From assembly GCA_024516155.1 (NCBI GenBank), contig JAJJXM010000001.1, positions 496,001 to 560,000 of the forward strand: a DNA stretch of 64,000 nt. Direction: 5' to 3'. Under the pieces are notes generated by a model, which was not told where the DNA came from, searched no databases, and saw only the letters and a program-made list of their open reading frames with translations. Below are positions 36,588-48,725 of this stretch, piece after piece. This DNA is from Pyronema omphalodes (lineage: Eukaryota; Ascomycota; Pezizomycetes; Pezizales; Pyronemataceae). The stretch's first letter is position 1, and each line of letters opens with the position of its first letter. Made by a program: the position numbers and the translations under genes.

Positions 36588-37900
36588 TTATACACGGTCG
36601 ATTCTCTGTACAACCACAGCAGTGGCTCCTCCTCCTCCATTGCAAATTGCCGCACATCCAAACTCACCAGGCTTAAGGTTGTACAATAAGGTAGTCAAAA
36701 TTCTGCTTCCAGAACTTCCCAATGCGTGTCCCAAAGAAATAGCACCTCCATTAACGTTAACCTTAGAAGGGTCAAGGTCCAAAGTGATGTTAATAGCCTT
36801 GCTAACCGCGGCAAACGCCTCGTTAATCTCCCACTTGGCGATATCCTTAATCTCCAAACCAGCCTTCTTCAAAGCCTTAGGAATAGCAAAGGTAGGTGCC
36901 AAGGGAAAGTCAATGGGGTGAGTAGCAGCATCAGCATAGCTGACAATTCTAGCCAAAACATTTTTGTCACCGCCAAACTCCTTCGCAGCGCTCAAGTTTC
37001 CAAGAACAACGGCGGAAGCTCCATCAGAGAAGGTAGATGCGTTAGCAGCAGTGACAGTTCCTCCCTCCTTTTGGAACGCTGGTTTCAAAGTGGGAATCTT
37101 GTCAAACTTGATAGCCTCATACTCCTCGTCAACCTCGACAATAGTAGCTCCCTTGCGGCCAGGGACAGAAACCGGAACAATCTCATTCTTGAAAGCACCA
37201 CGGTCCCAGGCAGCCTTTGCACGACGGTAGGACTCAATGGCGTACTCGTCCTGCATCTCACGGGTAATGTTGAGCTTCTTGGCGGTGTTCTCGGCACAGT
37301 TTCCCATGTGGATATTTCCGTAGACATCCCAGAGACCATCCTTAATCAATCCATCCTCAAGCTTCTGGTGGCCGAACGCAGGGGCATTACGGGCAAGGTA
37401 GTATGGAACCCTGGACATGTTCTCCATTCCTCCAGCAACCATAACATCAGACTGCTCAAGCTGAATGTTCTGTGCAGCCAAAGAAACAGCTTTCAATCCA
37501 GAGGCACAGACTTTGTTGATGGTGGTAGCTTCGGTGGTCTCGGGAAGGCCGGCGAAGACAACAACTTGACGAGCTGGGGATTGACCGGCTTGACCCTGGA
37601 GGACATGACCAAAGTAGAGGTCGGTCACACGGTTTCCAGGAACCCCGGAACGCTCAAGAGCTGCCTTGACGACGTGGGAACCGAGGGTGGGTGCGGAAAC
37701 GTCCTTGAAACCTCCATTGAACTACGAAATATTAGCTAGAGCTCGGAAGCGAAACTCCGAACTGAAAAACAAACCTTCGCGGTAGCTGTGCGGGCAGCAC
37801 CAAGAATGTAAACATCTCCGGCGGAACGAGAGGCGGTGGAACTCAAGGAGCGGCGCGTAACGCGAGGGAGTGAGCTCCGGAGAACTCTGGCGGAAGACAT
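36588..37900 (-). CDS. Acetyl-CoA C-acetyltransferase (acetoacetyl-CoA thiolase), probably mitochondrial, 419 aa
   Basis: Exons are 37,900-37,775 and 37,721-36,588; the 53-nt intron runs GTTTGT to CGTAG and keeps frame (TATAK then FNGGFKDVS). The Arg/Ser-rich, acid-free start [20 protein letters not shown] looks like a mitochondrial presequence. The thiolase fold follows: [11 protein letters not shown] with the acylated Cys114, [44 protein letters not shown] with the catalytic His, and [15 protein letters not shown] with the second Cys near the C terminus. It catalyses reversible condensation of two acetyl-CoA to acetoacetyl-CoA, in ketone-body/isoleucine and sterol-precursor metabolism. The leader favours the mitochondrial type over cytosolic ERG10. 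Length fits (about 400-430 aa). Confidence 0.95.
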
Positions 37901-39052
37901 GATTGTTGAATGGAGATTTCGAGGGATGGTGGTTGTCTAGAACTGGAGGGGAGGGTGGATATATCTATGGCAAACATGTGACGCAATGGCCATAACCCCC
38001 CGCTGTTAGCCGAACGCCGGTGGTGGAGGGTGATGGTGGGGGTGGGGAAAGCTATGGTCCTCTTTTGCCCATTTGCCCGACCAGAGTGACAAGCTGAGGT
38101 TGAGTTTTATTATTTTCATTGGCATTAATGGTGTTGATGATGATAATGGGAAGCTATGCAGTTTCTTTGATAGAAGCTATGCAGGATAGAGCTTTCGGGA
38201 GCTGGATGAAGGCAAACTTCAATTTCGGTCACCGAGGCACAGCGGCAGTTTGCATACCAAATGGCATTCCGTTTCTACTTTCCTCAAGCTCTGCTAGCCA
38301 GTTTTCTAGACCATCGGCAGGAACGCTGCTGTGCCTAGGCTATGCTCACGTTGCTGTTCCAGGGTCGCCGAGGAGCTTTCCCCGCATGGCTAACCACAGC
38401 TGTATGTACCCCAGCAAAGAGCCGGCACCAGGAGCCAGCTCATCATGCGAAATCATTCGGTTGAGCCGAGTGGCGTCGTTGATGGGGGTTCATAAACACC
38501 AGAGGAGATCACTCTGAATATGATAGCCATCGTACCAATATTGAGGTGATGGTAAAGGGAAACAAATTTGTCAAAATGAATTCCATTCTCTGCGTTCTAC
38601 GCATTCCATGTATCTTCTTAAGTTCAATTGTTGGTCTGTGCACGAGATCATGTTGAGGAAAGGGCTCGAAAAGTCCACGAGTCACTCCTGTGAAGATTTG
38701 ATTATGGCAACCATCATGAACATTTATACGATCGTCAAAATAGTTGGACCAGATATTCTGGTATGTTCCATGTTCTGTGCTGCCTGTTTGGCCCGGGAGA
38801 TGAATGGAAAGATAATCTAAACACCCCCGAGTGATGACTAATCCCTGAGCCGCGAAGTAAATGTGCAACTGATCAAGTGCAATAATAACCGCCGAAGCAC
38901 GAGCTCAACAAGCCCTTTCAATCATCATCAACGCCACTGCTTATTCATACACAATCCCCCTCGAGATTTCTACCACGCATCTTTGCACTTACCTCAACTT
39001 CGTTCATTCACACTTCACCTCGTCTGACTCTTTCCTCTGAGAGCCAGCGACG
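37901..39052. other. Divergent intergenic region (thiolase / RAD6)
   Basis: Both flanking genes read outward, so this 1.15-kb stretch holds two promoters. A 132-codon plus frame (38,119-38,517) and a 119-codon minus frame (38,509-38,868) are open but show no motif, intron or neighbour support. A C/T-rich leader with CACTTACCTCAACTTCGTTC lies just before the RAD6 start. Confidence 0.45.
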
Positions 39053-39699
39053 ATGTCGACCTCCGCTCGTCGTCGCTTAATGCGTGACTTCAAGGTGCGA
39101 ACAAGGCTTTGGAGCTTTGGCTTCATCTTTTTCCCTGGGACTATTTGCTAATACTCACGCCCACAGCGCATGCAAACCGATCCACCTGCTGGTGTCAGTG
39201 CATCTCCCATCAGTGACAATGTCATGACATGGTAAGACTCCACCACCGAGTCACCTAATTTCACCGAACCAAACCCTGAGGCTGACTATTTGCGCAGGAA
39301 CGCGGTGATTATTGGTCCTGCAGACACTCCCTTCGAAGACGGTACATTTCGTCTTGTGATGCACTTTGAGGAACAGTATCCCAACAAGCCTCCCGGAGTC
39401 AAGTTTATTTCGGAAATGTTCCACCCCAATGTCTACGCTACCGGAGAGCTTTGTTTGGATATCCTCCAGAACCGATGGAGTCCTACCTACGATGTTGCTG
39501 CAATCTTGACCAGTATACAGAGGTGCGTTATCGTTTTTGGAAAAGGGTTCAAAAGTCCACGCTAACTAGTAGAAGTTTGTTGAACGATCCGAATACCGCG
39601 AGTCCTGCAAACGTCGAAGCGAGCAACCTCTACAAAGAAAACAGAAGGGAATATACCAAGCGAGTTAGGGAGACCGTTGAGAAGAGCTGGGAGGGTTAA
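39053..39699 (+). CDS. rad6: Ubiquitin-conjugating enzyme E2, RAD6/UBC2, 151 aa
   Basis: Exons: 39,053-39,094; 39,167-39,231; 39,298-39,522; 39,576-39,699. The spliced product begins [20 protein letters not shown] and is 151 aa, the exact canonical size. It contains the UBC fold: [40 protein letters not shown], the HPN motif, and the active-site Cys in [20 protein letters not shown]. It ends [20 protein letters not shown]; like other Pezizomycotina forms it lacks the long acidic tail of budding-yeast Rad6. RAD6 works with RAD18 in PCNA ubiquitylation and post-replication repair, with BRE1 in histone H2B ubiquitylation, and with UBR1 in N-degron turnover. The last acceptor is TAGAAG rather than the upstream TAG, needed to keep SIQSLLNDP. 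Confidence 0.96.
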
Positions 39700-40712
39700 G
39701 TGCACAACTGCCATGCTGCTAGCCGTGCGCGTTGGCAGTAGGACGATTATTGACGAATAGACCCTCACCCTGTGTTTCAACGGGGTCACGATTTTCTTTC
39801 CATTTTCTCGGACTGTATTACATTTTGCTTTATGATTGGGATGTTTGGAGTGCATGGCTCTTTCGGGATTTTTCACAGCTTATTGTTCGTTGGGCGCTGT
39901 TGTTGCTGGTTGTTTAGTCAATTCGACTTTTTGTACTCGCCTTTGTTTTCGATTGCTGTGTGATTTTTTGTTTATAGCTACTGTGTGATCATATCTTGCA
40001 CGTTTATACCTACATAGTTCGTCAATGCTCGTCTGATGAATACAGATTTTCTCTGCTGAAACCGTGCATAAAATGCATCTCAAACGCTTCGTCGCTCCCT
40101 CAGCGGCGTGACCAACGTATGACAACAGCAAATCTATCCATTCCGGAACTTCCACTCGATCACGCTGCTCAGAAGCCCTGCCAAGCCGTCCGAGCTGCCA
40201 GATTGGGTGCTCCTGCTACTCTACTGGCTACAAACCCACGAGCACCTGCAGCCATCGCTGAGGAACGAGTTGCCTGTCTTTACGTGTGAGAGTCAACCGT
40301 CGGAAAGCCTGCGAATCCCAAACCTTCTGTGTCTCCAATCTTTTGTCCCGCTGGTCGTGAAGAAGCCAGCAGGAGCCTTCTCTCCGCTTTTCCGCGTTGC
40401 CTCTGTTCCACGACGCCAACCAGCCACCACCAGAAGCACTCTCCCCCCACGTCGGTGATCGTCCTGGCCCCAGGTCAACCTTATCTGCCAATACCCGCCG
40501 GGAGACACCAAACATCACCCATCAAGGGCAACAACTTGATACATCGAAGGCCTCTTCGGTTTCTCGATTAACGCGAAGATCGCACACAGCTCCAATACCC
40601 TGCCTTAAGGCGTTGAGCCATCCCCTGGAACCCCACTCCCGCATTGCCTTACAGAGGCCTTGACGCTGCTGCAACCATTATCTAATTCACATCTTCTTCC
40701 ACAACTTCAATC
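39700..40712. other. Intergenic region upstream of kinesin-1
   Basis: It holds the 3' end of RAD6 and a long pyrimidine-rich presumed promoter/leader of the kinesin gene. Overlapping frames of 80-100 codons (40,207-40,663) are not supported. No repeat or RNA gene was seen. Confidence 0.45.
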
Positions 40713-43700
40713 ATGGCGTAAGTTGGAGATAGAGCAAATGGGCTCTGGGAGCTAAGCTGACAACTTGCTGAACAGGAGCGGTGGAACAGGAAGCTACAAC
40801 ACTATTAAAGGCATGTTCTAGGAGCTCCTAGTATTTCCGGCCAAAGCTTACCGGTATCACAGTCGTTGCTCGTTTTCGTCCCCAAAATTCCGTCGAGCTG
40901 CGCGAGGGTGGAGAGCCTATTGTAACATTCTCATCCGATGACACCTGTGAGCTTAGAGTACGTTGAGTTGCCAATTTCTGCGATGCATGCCCCGCCGACG
41001 CGTGTTCTACTGAGTATGCGCTGACGAGTTGATTGTTTACAGAGCAAAGATGCCGCCGGAAGCTTTACCTTTGATCGTGTCTTCGACATGCAGTCGAAGC
41101 AAAAGGATATCTTCGAGTTCTCCATCAAGCCTACCGTCGACGATATTCTAAATGGTTACAACGGAACGGTGTTCGCATACGGTCAGACCGGAGCTGGAAA
41201 GTCTTTCACAATGATGGGAGCCGGCGATATCGAAAACGAAGAAACGAGGGGTATTATTCCCCGGATAGTAGCGCAAATTTTCGAGTCCATTCTCGCATCA
41301 CCGAGTAATATCGAATATACCGTACGGGTATCCTATATGGAAATTTACATGGAGAGGATTCGCGATTTGCTTAACCCCATCAATGATAACCTTCCAGTCC
41401 ACGAGGAGAAGAACCGAGGTGTTTACGTTAAGGGTCTATTGGAAGTCTACGTTTCCAGCGTAGAAGAGGTTTACGAAGTTATGAGACGTGGAGGATCTGC
41501 CAGAGCTGTTGCCGCAACAAACATGAACCAGGAATCCTCGCGATCTCACTCCATTTTCGTTATCACGATAAACCAGAAGAACGTTGAGACTGGATCGCTA
41601 AAGACTGGATCTCTATACCTTGTCGATTTGGCAGGTTCCGAGAAGGTCGGAAAGACTGGAGCGTCCGGGCAGACTTTGGAGGAGGCCAAGAAGATCAACA
41701 AGTCTTTGTCAGCCCTCGGAATGGTTATCAACAGTTTGACTGACGGAAAATCAACACACGTTCCTTACCGTGATTCAAAATTGACCCGTATCTTGCAGGA
41801 GTCGCTCGGAGGTAACTCCCGGACAACACTGATTATCAACTGTTCGCCTTCCTCCTACAACGATGACGAAACCCTCTCTACCTTGCGCTTCGGTATGCGT
41901 GCAAAGTCGATCAAGAACAAGGCGAAAATCAACGCAGAACTTTCACCGGCGGAACTCAAGGCTTTGCTCGGCAAAGCGCAGAAGCAGAATATTACCTACG
42001 CAGAGTACATTGCCTCAGTGGAGGGAGAACTTACGATATGGCGTGGTGGTGAAACTGTACCAAAGGAGAAGTGGATCCCACCTCTTAAGCTTGACGCATC
42101 TGCAAAGGCAGATCCCAAGCAGCAGAGACGACCAGCAACTCCTTCAAGGCTATTGGAGAGAGAGTCCGCATCATCACCCACCCCCTCTCGGCCAGATAGC
42201 AGAGCGGAGACCGCAAGAGCTCCTACACCAGTTATCATTGACAAGGACGAACGTGACGAGTTTTTGAGACGGGAGAACGAGCTCCAGGACCAGATTTCGG
42301 ACAAGGAGTCCCAGTTGGCCGCTGCCGAGAAGGCTCTTAGGGAGGCCCGGGAGGAGCTAACTTTCTTGAGGGAGCACGACACCAAGACCGCCAGGGACAA
42401 CGAGCGTCTTTCCAGCGATGTGAATGAGCTCAAGATGCAGCTCGAGAAGGTTTCCTTCGAGAGCAAGGAGGCTCAGATCACCATGGACGGCTTGAAGGAG
42501 GCTAATGCAGAGCTTACGACCGAGTTGGATGAGATGAAGCAGCAGCTTTTGGATGTTAAAATGCAAACCAAGGATGCGACTGCCCAGCTTGACGAGAAGG
42601 AGAAGAAGAAGGCCGAGAGGATGGCTAAGATGATGGCTGGATTCGACTTGGGAGGAGAGGTATTTTCCGACAACGAGCGCATGATTCGTGAAGTGATTGA
42701 ACGTCTGGACCACCTCATGGATACCCAGGCCTCCGGAGATGAGATCTCTACTGATGATCTTAAGGATCTCCGCCAGAAGCTTTTGGAGACCCAAGGTATC
42801 ATCCGCCAGGCTGAGCTTTCTCTCAGTGAGCGCACCGAGGAGCAGGAGGCCGCCTTCCGCAAGAAGGAGGAGCTCGAGAAGCGTCTCCTTGCTCTTGAGA
42901 AGGAGTACGCTGCCATCCTTGAAGGCGCAGTAGGTGAGATGGGTGCTGCAGAGGTCAAGGCTAAGTTGGAGGAGACCTACAAGAACAAGCGGGACGTTGA
43001 GACTCAGATGCTGGAGGACCTCAAGGCTGAGATCGCACGTAAGAGCGAAGAAAATGAGAAGCTCAAGGCCAGCGTTGAGGATCTCTCCAGAAGAGCAAAG
43101 GCGGGTGCAAACGGATCTCTTCCCAACGGCAAGACTGTTGCCCAGCAGATTGCAGACTTTGACCAGATGAAGAAGTCTCTTATGCGCGATCTCCAGAACC
43201 GCTGCGAACGGGTACGATCACATCCTTACCCCGCGTACAATATCTTTACAATTTGCTCACTATTTTCTTTTCTTTTGCGTAGGTGGTGGAGTTGGAAATC
43301 TCGCTCGATGAAACTAGGGAGCAATACCATAACATTCTCCGGTCGTCCAACAGCCGTGCCCAGCAGAAGAAAATGGCATTCTTGGAGCGGAACCTTGAAC
43401 AGCTTACGCACGTTCAACGCCAGCTCGTTGAGCAGAACTCCGGTTTGAAGAAGGAGGTTGCGATTGCCGAGAGGAAGTTGATCGCTCGTAACGAGCGCAT
43501 CCAGAGCTTGGAGTCTTTGCTCCAGGACTCTCAGGAGAAGCTTACCGCGGCCAACCACCGGTATGTTTTCATGGCGAACATCGTGAGTAATAACTATGGA
43601 CAGAATTCTCTAACATTAACATAGCTTCGAAACCCAACTCACTGCGGTCAAGGATCGCCTTGAGGCTGCCAAAATCGGCACTAAGGGTCTTGGAAACCCT

Positions 43701-43883
43701 GCACAGTTCTCCTTCCAAGGTAGCAGAATCGCGAAGCCGCTACGAGGTGGTGGTGGAAACCCTCTCGCTCTTGGAGGTGATGCAGCAAACGTCCCCGTTT
43801 TGTCCGGAACTATGGGATCGTCGGCTGCCCAGGATGGAAATGCGAAGCGCAGCTCTTGGTTCTTTGACAGATCCAGGTCATGA
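40713..43883 (+). CDS. Kinesin-1 heavy chain (conventional kinesin), 946 aa, six exons, one GC-AG intron
   Basis: Exons: 40,713-40,717 (only ATGGC); 40,776-40,810; 40,863-40,957; 41,043-43,211; 43,283-43,560; 43,625-43,883. The start MASGGTGSYNTIKVVARFRP is the conserved beginning of fungal kinesin-1. Motor landmarks: P-loop GQTGAGKSFTM (from about residue 92), switch I SSRSHSIF (about 210), switch II LVDLAGSEKVGKTGA (about 238), then FGMRAKSIKNKAKINAE at the neck linker. A Ser/Pro-rich hinge is followed by long heptad coiled coils to about residue 850 and a Gly-rich globular tail ending KRSSWFFDRSRS. It is a plus-end microtubule motor for vesicles and nuclei in hyphae. Intron 2 has a GC donor (AAAG|GCATGT ... 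CACAG); only this join keeps IKVVARFRP. Length fits fungal kinesin-1 (about 920-970 aa). Confidence 0.95.
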
Positions 43884-46028
43884 TAGAAATGCGCCGGTGA
43901 ATATATTTTCCTGGTTGAGAGAAGGCGGTGGATTGGAATGGGTTTATTTTTGAGATGATTTAGATGATGACGTTTCTACTTCTTTGAGGCTGAGTTTTGG
44001 TAGTGATTGGCGCGATGAGGAAGTGGAAGTAAAAGAATACGGGTTGAAAGAGGTTGGAAGAGGGGGGACGGACGACTGAAAGAGGGAATCCGGCAACGGG
44101 GGAGATAGAGTGATGGACGATGGACGATGGGCGATGGTCGATGGTTGATGGACAATGGGTGGTCCCGGGTGTTCTACCTTTATTATATCAATGCTTCTTC
44201 TTTATGCATGTTACCAAGCATCATAATGCGATGTGTTTTTGTTTCTTTTTTTGTACAAGACCCCGAAGCTTGTTGGTGGGGTTTTTTTGTGGTGGCGGTG
44301 GTCGTGGTAGTTCAGGGATACATTAGAAAGATGGACATGTTACGTATGTGATGTAGAAATGGTTGATGATGAGATGGTTTCTTTTTTTTGCTTCTCTCTA
44401 CTCTTAGAGTTTCGTGTAGTCGTAGCAGGCTGAAAAAACGCTTGCTGCTAATTTATGAATTGATATCTGTATTTTTTGGTAATCGTCGTCGCCGTCGAGA
44501 CTTAAGAGGATCTTGGTATTTCTGTTTCGCTTCGTTGACGAATCATGATCTTCCTCGCTAATTCTATTCCTCGCATATCTTTCACAAAGTCGAAATTTCT
44601 ATACCCTATATCCTACATCCGTAATTTAAGATCTGATCTATGTAGATCTATAGTAGGCACGACTCACGAGTACATGTAAATCCTCAACTGCGGCATTGCT
44701 CAATATCTTTCCATCCAGACTAGACACACATATATTCCAACCCCTCAGCTTACGGCTTGATTTCGTTATCGGCACAACTATAACGCTATATCCGTAATCT
44801 TCTTTTTCTCTTTTACATATGACCGGTTTTCCTTACCTTAACCTGACTCTCTCGGCGGTTTCTGGATTATATCTTATTCTATATCCGTTATCTTTCCGCA
44901 CATTTCCGCACTTTTTCGCATTTTTCGCATTTTTCGCCACAATGATGCGTTGATGTGTTGATATGAACCAGTCAAGACAACAACTATTGTATGCATGGAG
45001 CATAGATAGACAAATATGATCGGTCATCATATAAAGTTACAAAGTTACAAAGTTACAAAGTGCAATGATAATTTGTAACCGTGTGCATATTTGCATGATC
45101 TACTCTATTCCAGTGCATTTCAGTGCATTTCAGTGCATAGAGGGTGGATATGGAGGATACAGGATTGAGGATAGAGGATAGAAGATAGGAGATAGAGAGT
45201 GTACATCGGTGGTTTCAGTGGTTTCAGCGCCACGCGTGCCACGAGTGCCACGAGTGTACATATATTCAGCACCATGGCACCATAGTACCATATCAGGTTC
45301 ATAATTTCATATTTCATATTTTCATATTTCATATTTTCCGCGCCGTGCCGCGCCGTGCCGCGTCGCGATAGACCTTGGACCTTCGACCTTGGAGGCTTGG
45401 ACTATGGACTATGGAATTCCAAGTGATATGGATGGATGGATGGAGGTGTCTCGGTTATATCCGAAGCGGCGAGGCGGGGAGGCGTAACTGGTATCATACA
45501 GTCGGCTAGCTTCAGTCTTCAGTCTTCATTCTTCAGTCTTTAACTAGTATTCAGGGCAGTTTTTAGCATTGCGGTGCGGAAAATCATGGGTGGAGTTTTT
45601 GTGGCTGGTTTTACGGCTGGTTTTACGGCTTGGAGACTTTGGGACTTGGATAAAAAGAGGCTTTTGAGTTTTCCCGGCGGGTGCATATGGTGAAAATTCC
45701 TGGCTGGGATATGGTTCCAGAATCTTTACAATTATCAATGGGGTATGGCGTTCATATGGTGCCCGTATGGTGCCCGTATGGTGCACATTTGGTGCGCGTA
45801 CCTACATAGGTACGGTGTACCAAGGCGGATCTCGGATATATCCTACCCTGGAAATTTCAAATTTAAAGACCCGGATCCCATGATCAGCAATGGTGATTGA
45901 TCGGTACAGTACCAGGTAAACCGCGTTCTAACTTGCAGTTAAAAAGAAAAGAAAAGGATCTTGATCTTTAAGATCGGGTTCTACCTAAATTTTTAAACGC
46001 CGAAAGAAGGATCGTCATAGTTACCGAG
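43884..46028. other. 2.1-kb intergenic region with short repeats
   Basis: Notable are GATGGACGATGGACGATGGG near 44,111, AAAGTTACAAAGTTACAAAG near 45,034-45,060, TGCATTTCAGTGCATTTCAG near 45,113, CCGTGCCGCGCCGTGCCGCG near 45,342 and GGTGCCCGTATGGTGCCCGT near 45,758. No gene is supported in either strand. Confidence 0.5.
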
Positions 46029-47741
46029 ATGGAACACTCGCTAACGGTAGATCGGGATGTCGATACCGATACCGAAAAACAACTCTACGGTCAACAATTC
46101 AATCATTCGAGAGCTACTACTATTAACAGCAAATTTAATAATGCGGATAGTCATGATGTTGATGAGGCTATCACACCGGGAATCAATCCGCCTTCGATAT
46201 TTAAGAATGTTTGGCATGAAATATTGTTTATCATCGTTGTAACTTCGGCTCAACTTATCACTGTAAGTTAAACCCACCTCCAATTAAATTTATATATAAC
46301 AATCCAGCTAATCCATCCACCAGCAAGCAAATCTCGGCAATACTGTCTTTCCGCAATTCTCCATCGCATCTGGGTTGGGTATCTTGGACCAACCCATAAA
46401 ACAATCCTGGTTCGTAGCATCATATTCATGTACCGTCGGAACCTTTGTCTTGATCACCGGACGACTTGGAGATTTATATGGGCGACGAAATCTTTTCCTG
46501 TTAGGATATTTCCTACTTACCCTCTTGAACATTGGAATTGGATTTGCCAGGAACCATATTGTTTATGATATTCTACGAGCATTATCAGGTATTGGACCAT
46601 CTATTATGATGCCGAATGCAGCCGCGTTATTGGGAGGAGCATGGCAAGGAGATGATAAAAGGTCAAGGAGAATGAAGATGTTGGCTTTTTGTACTTTTGG
46701 AGCGATTGCCCCAGGTGGTTATATCCTTGGTGGTGCCTGGGGAGCGGGGGTTATTGAAGCTGGAAGTCATTGGGGTTGGGTTTATTGGAGTATGGCGATT
46801 GTTTGTGCGGGTTTAACGGTGGCGGCTTGGTTGGTTGTGCCGGATAATGAGGTTACGAATGGAAGGGGAAGTGGTGGGTTTGATTGGTGGGGATCTTTAA
46901 CGGGAGTTTGTGGTTTGGTGATGGTGTTTATTGCTTTGAAGTAAGTTTTCCATCCTGGTTCTGTTTTTTTTGAGTTAATTTTGATATGCTAACTCGGATA
47001 TATAGTGGAGCACCAGACTTCGGTTGGAAAGGACCCATTTCACCAACTCTTCTAATCCTCGGAGTCCTCAGTATCATCGCCTTCTGCTACATCGAAACAA
47101 AAGTCGCCCATCCTTTACTCCCCATGGAGATTTTCCGTTCCTCGACCTTTTCCGCCGTTGCCATATCCCTAGTCGGTGGCTGGTCCAGTTTCGGTGTCTT
47201 CCAATACTACCAACCCCACTTCCTAATCCAACTCCGGGGGATATCCCCCCTTCACACCAGTCTCCAAATGCTCCCCTGTGCCTTAACCGGTATCATCGCC
47301 GCACTCTTAGCAGTTTTCCTCCTCTCTAAAGTTCCTGGATATACGATTTTCGGTTTCGCTATGTTTTGTTTCTTCCTCGGACAACTTTTACTTATCTTTA
47401 CTCCCGTGGATCAAAGTTATTGGCAAATGACGTTTCCCATTTGTTTTATCATTTGTTTTGGACCGGATCTTTCGTTCGCTTGTGCTAGTTTAATTGCTAG
47501 TGATAAGTTGAAGCCCGAGCAACAGGGTGTTGCGGGAAGCTTTATTAATACGATTGTGAATTATAGTATTGCGTTGGGATTGGCGGTCGTGGGGAATGTG
47601 GAGGCTGCTACGGCTCATGGGAATATTGAAAGGGGATACAGGAGTGCGTTTTATACTGGTACGGGACTTGCGGCGTTGGGAATCATTTTTACGGCGATTT
47701 TTTGGAGGGGGATGAGCGGCGCGCATAAGGGCGGCGAGTAG
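46029..47741 (+). CDS. MFS transporter, DHA2-type (ATR1/YOR378W-like), 528 aa
   Basis: Exons: 46,029-46,262; 46,324-46,940; 47,006-47,741. After a hydrophilic N terminus of about 65 residues, the first membrane segment EILFIIVVTSAQLI is followed by TQANLGNTVFPQF, the MFS motif A-like GRLGDLYGRRNLF, and GPSIMMPNAAALLGG. About 12-14 hydrophobic segments are visible. The mid-loop motif GFDWWGSLTGVCGLV is typical of drug:H+ antiporters of the 14-spanner group; relatives include the aminotriazole-resistance protein ATR1 and the low-affinity ammonium transporter YOR378W. The substrate cannot be told. Splicing restores IALNGAPDFGWKGP across the second junction. It probably sits in the plasma membrane. 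No metabolic cluster genes surround it. Confidence 0.88.
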
Positions 47742-48274
47742 GGGGGTGAATGATGGGTCAAGTAGGGAAGGAGGGCCGGGTTGGGATGTGAGGAATGGGT
47801 GAGACAAGTAAAGAGAAAGATACCAGAAGAATGGAGGATCAGGATAGCGAAGTAATGATTATTGTGAGGAGGAGGAGGAGGAGGAGGAGGAGGGGTTAAT
47901 GATTACGATAGATGGATGTATCTCGGGATGATAGTGTCATGTGGGATCGGAATAACGATGATATTAATGCCGTTTTGTACTATTAGACGTGATAAATATC
48001 CATGAATTAATATTTGAATTAGCAAAATAAAACATAGTCATCTGCTACCAAAACTAAACCAAGACAAGCCGGCTTCATCAAAACCAGCAGAAACATTTAT
48101 AACGACAACGATAGTACTAGAATCTATACGGTTTCTATTGAAGTCCCGGAATGTTGGAACATTGCCGGTTTTGTCACTTGCGAGCACTAAGCATCGTTGT
48201 CTCGTCACTCACGCAGCAATAAACGCATCTTCATGGAAACCAGGTCATCATATTCGACAAGCGATGATCCAGTC
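47742..48274. other. Intergenic region before the right arm
   Basis: It contains the 3' flank of the transporter and an (AGG)n tract at about 47,861-47,892. No gene is seen. Confidence 0.5.
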
Positions 48275-48365
48275 ATGAATGTGATAGTTCATGTGCGATC
48301 ACTCAGGGCTAGCGCGGAATCATCGGTATGCAATGCGCTGCGCGCGGATTTTAGATGAGGTGTGT

Positions 48366-48562
48366 CTGATTACTATCTGATTCGATTTGATTTGATTTGA
48401 TTTTCTTGAACGTTCCCAACCTTAAGGTTATGACGTATGCTACGGTCTAAATACATTTCGAGGCTCTAGCTGTTACCTTAGACTCTCGCTGGGATTCGCC
48501 CCAGAGCGTACTTCATTTTTTGGGCCTGTTGCCACCTCTCTTCTTCCTGCTGGTACTGATTA
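48366..48562 (-). mobile_element. SINE-like insertion (183 bp) with 7-bp target duplications
   Basis: Read on the minus strand, the insert lies between two copies of TAATCAG (48,562-48,556 and 48,372-48,366). The left arm has the uninterrupted site (AGACAATAAACAGACATACC at about 21,521). The insert has an A-box-like TGGCAACAGG, and about 33 nt later a B-box-like GGGCGAATCCC, the spacing of an RNA polymerase III internal promoter. Its 3' end is a short repeat tail (AAATCAAATCAAATC). Together this fits a tRNA-derived SINE. The boxes are only partial matches, so the class is inference; the insertion itself is clear. Confidence 0.55.
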
Positions 48563-48725
48563 TTGTCTATTTAGGTATCCCAAAGATAAATTATACAAAA
48601 AGCCCAATATTTCCCAAAAATATCCTTGTAAAACGCCCGATTATGTACAGTAATAGATGATACAACATGCTTCGCTATAAAACTCCGCCAAAAGTAGAAT
48701 GATATCCCAAAAAATAGCAAATCCC

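Noticed and set aside
38119..38868. Two open frames between thiolase and RAD6
   Set aside because: They lie in a divergent promoter region, contain no recognisable motif, and have low-complexity Ser/Pro composition.
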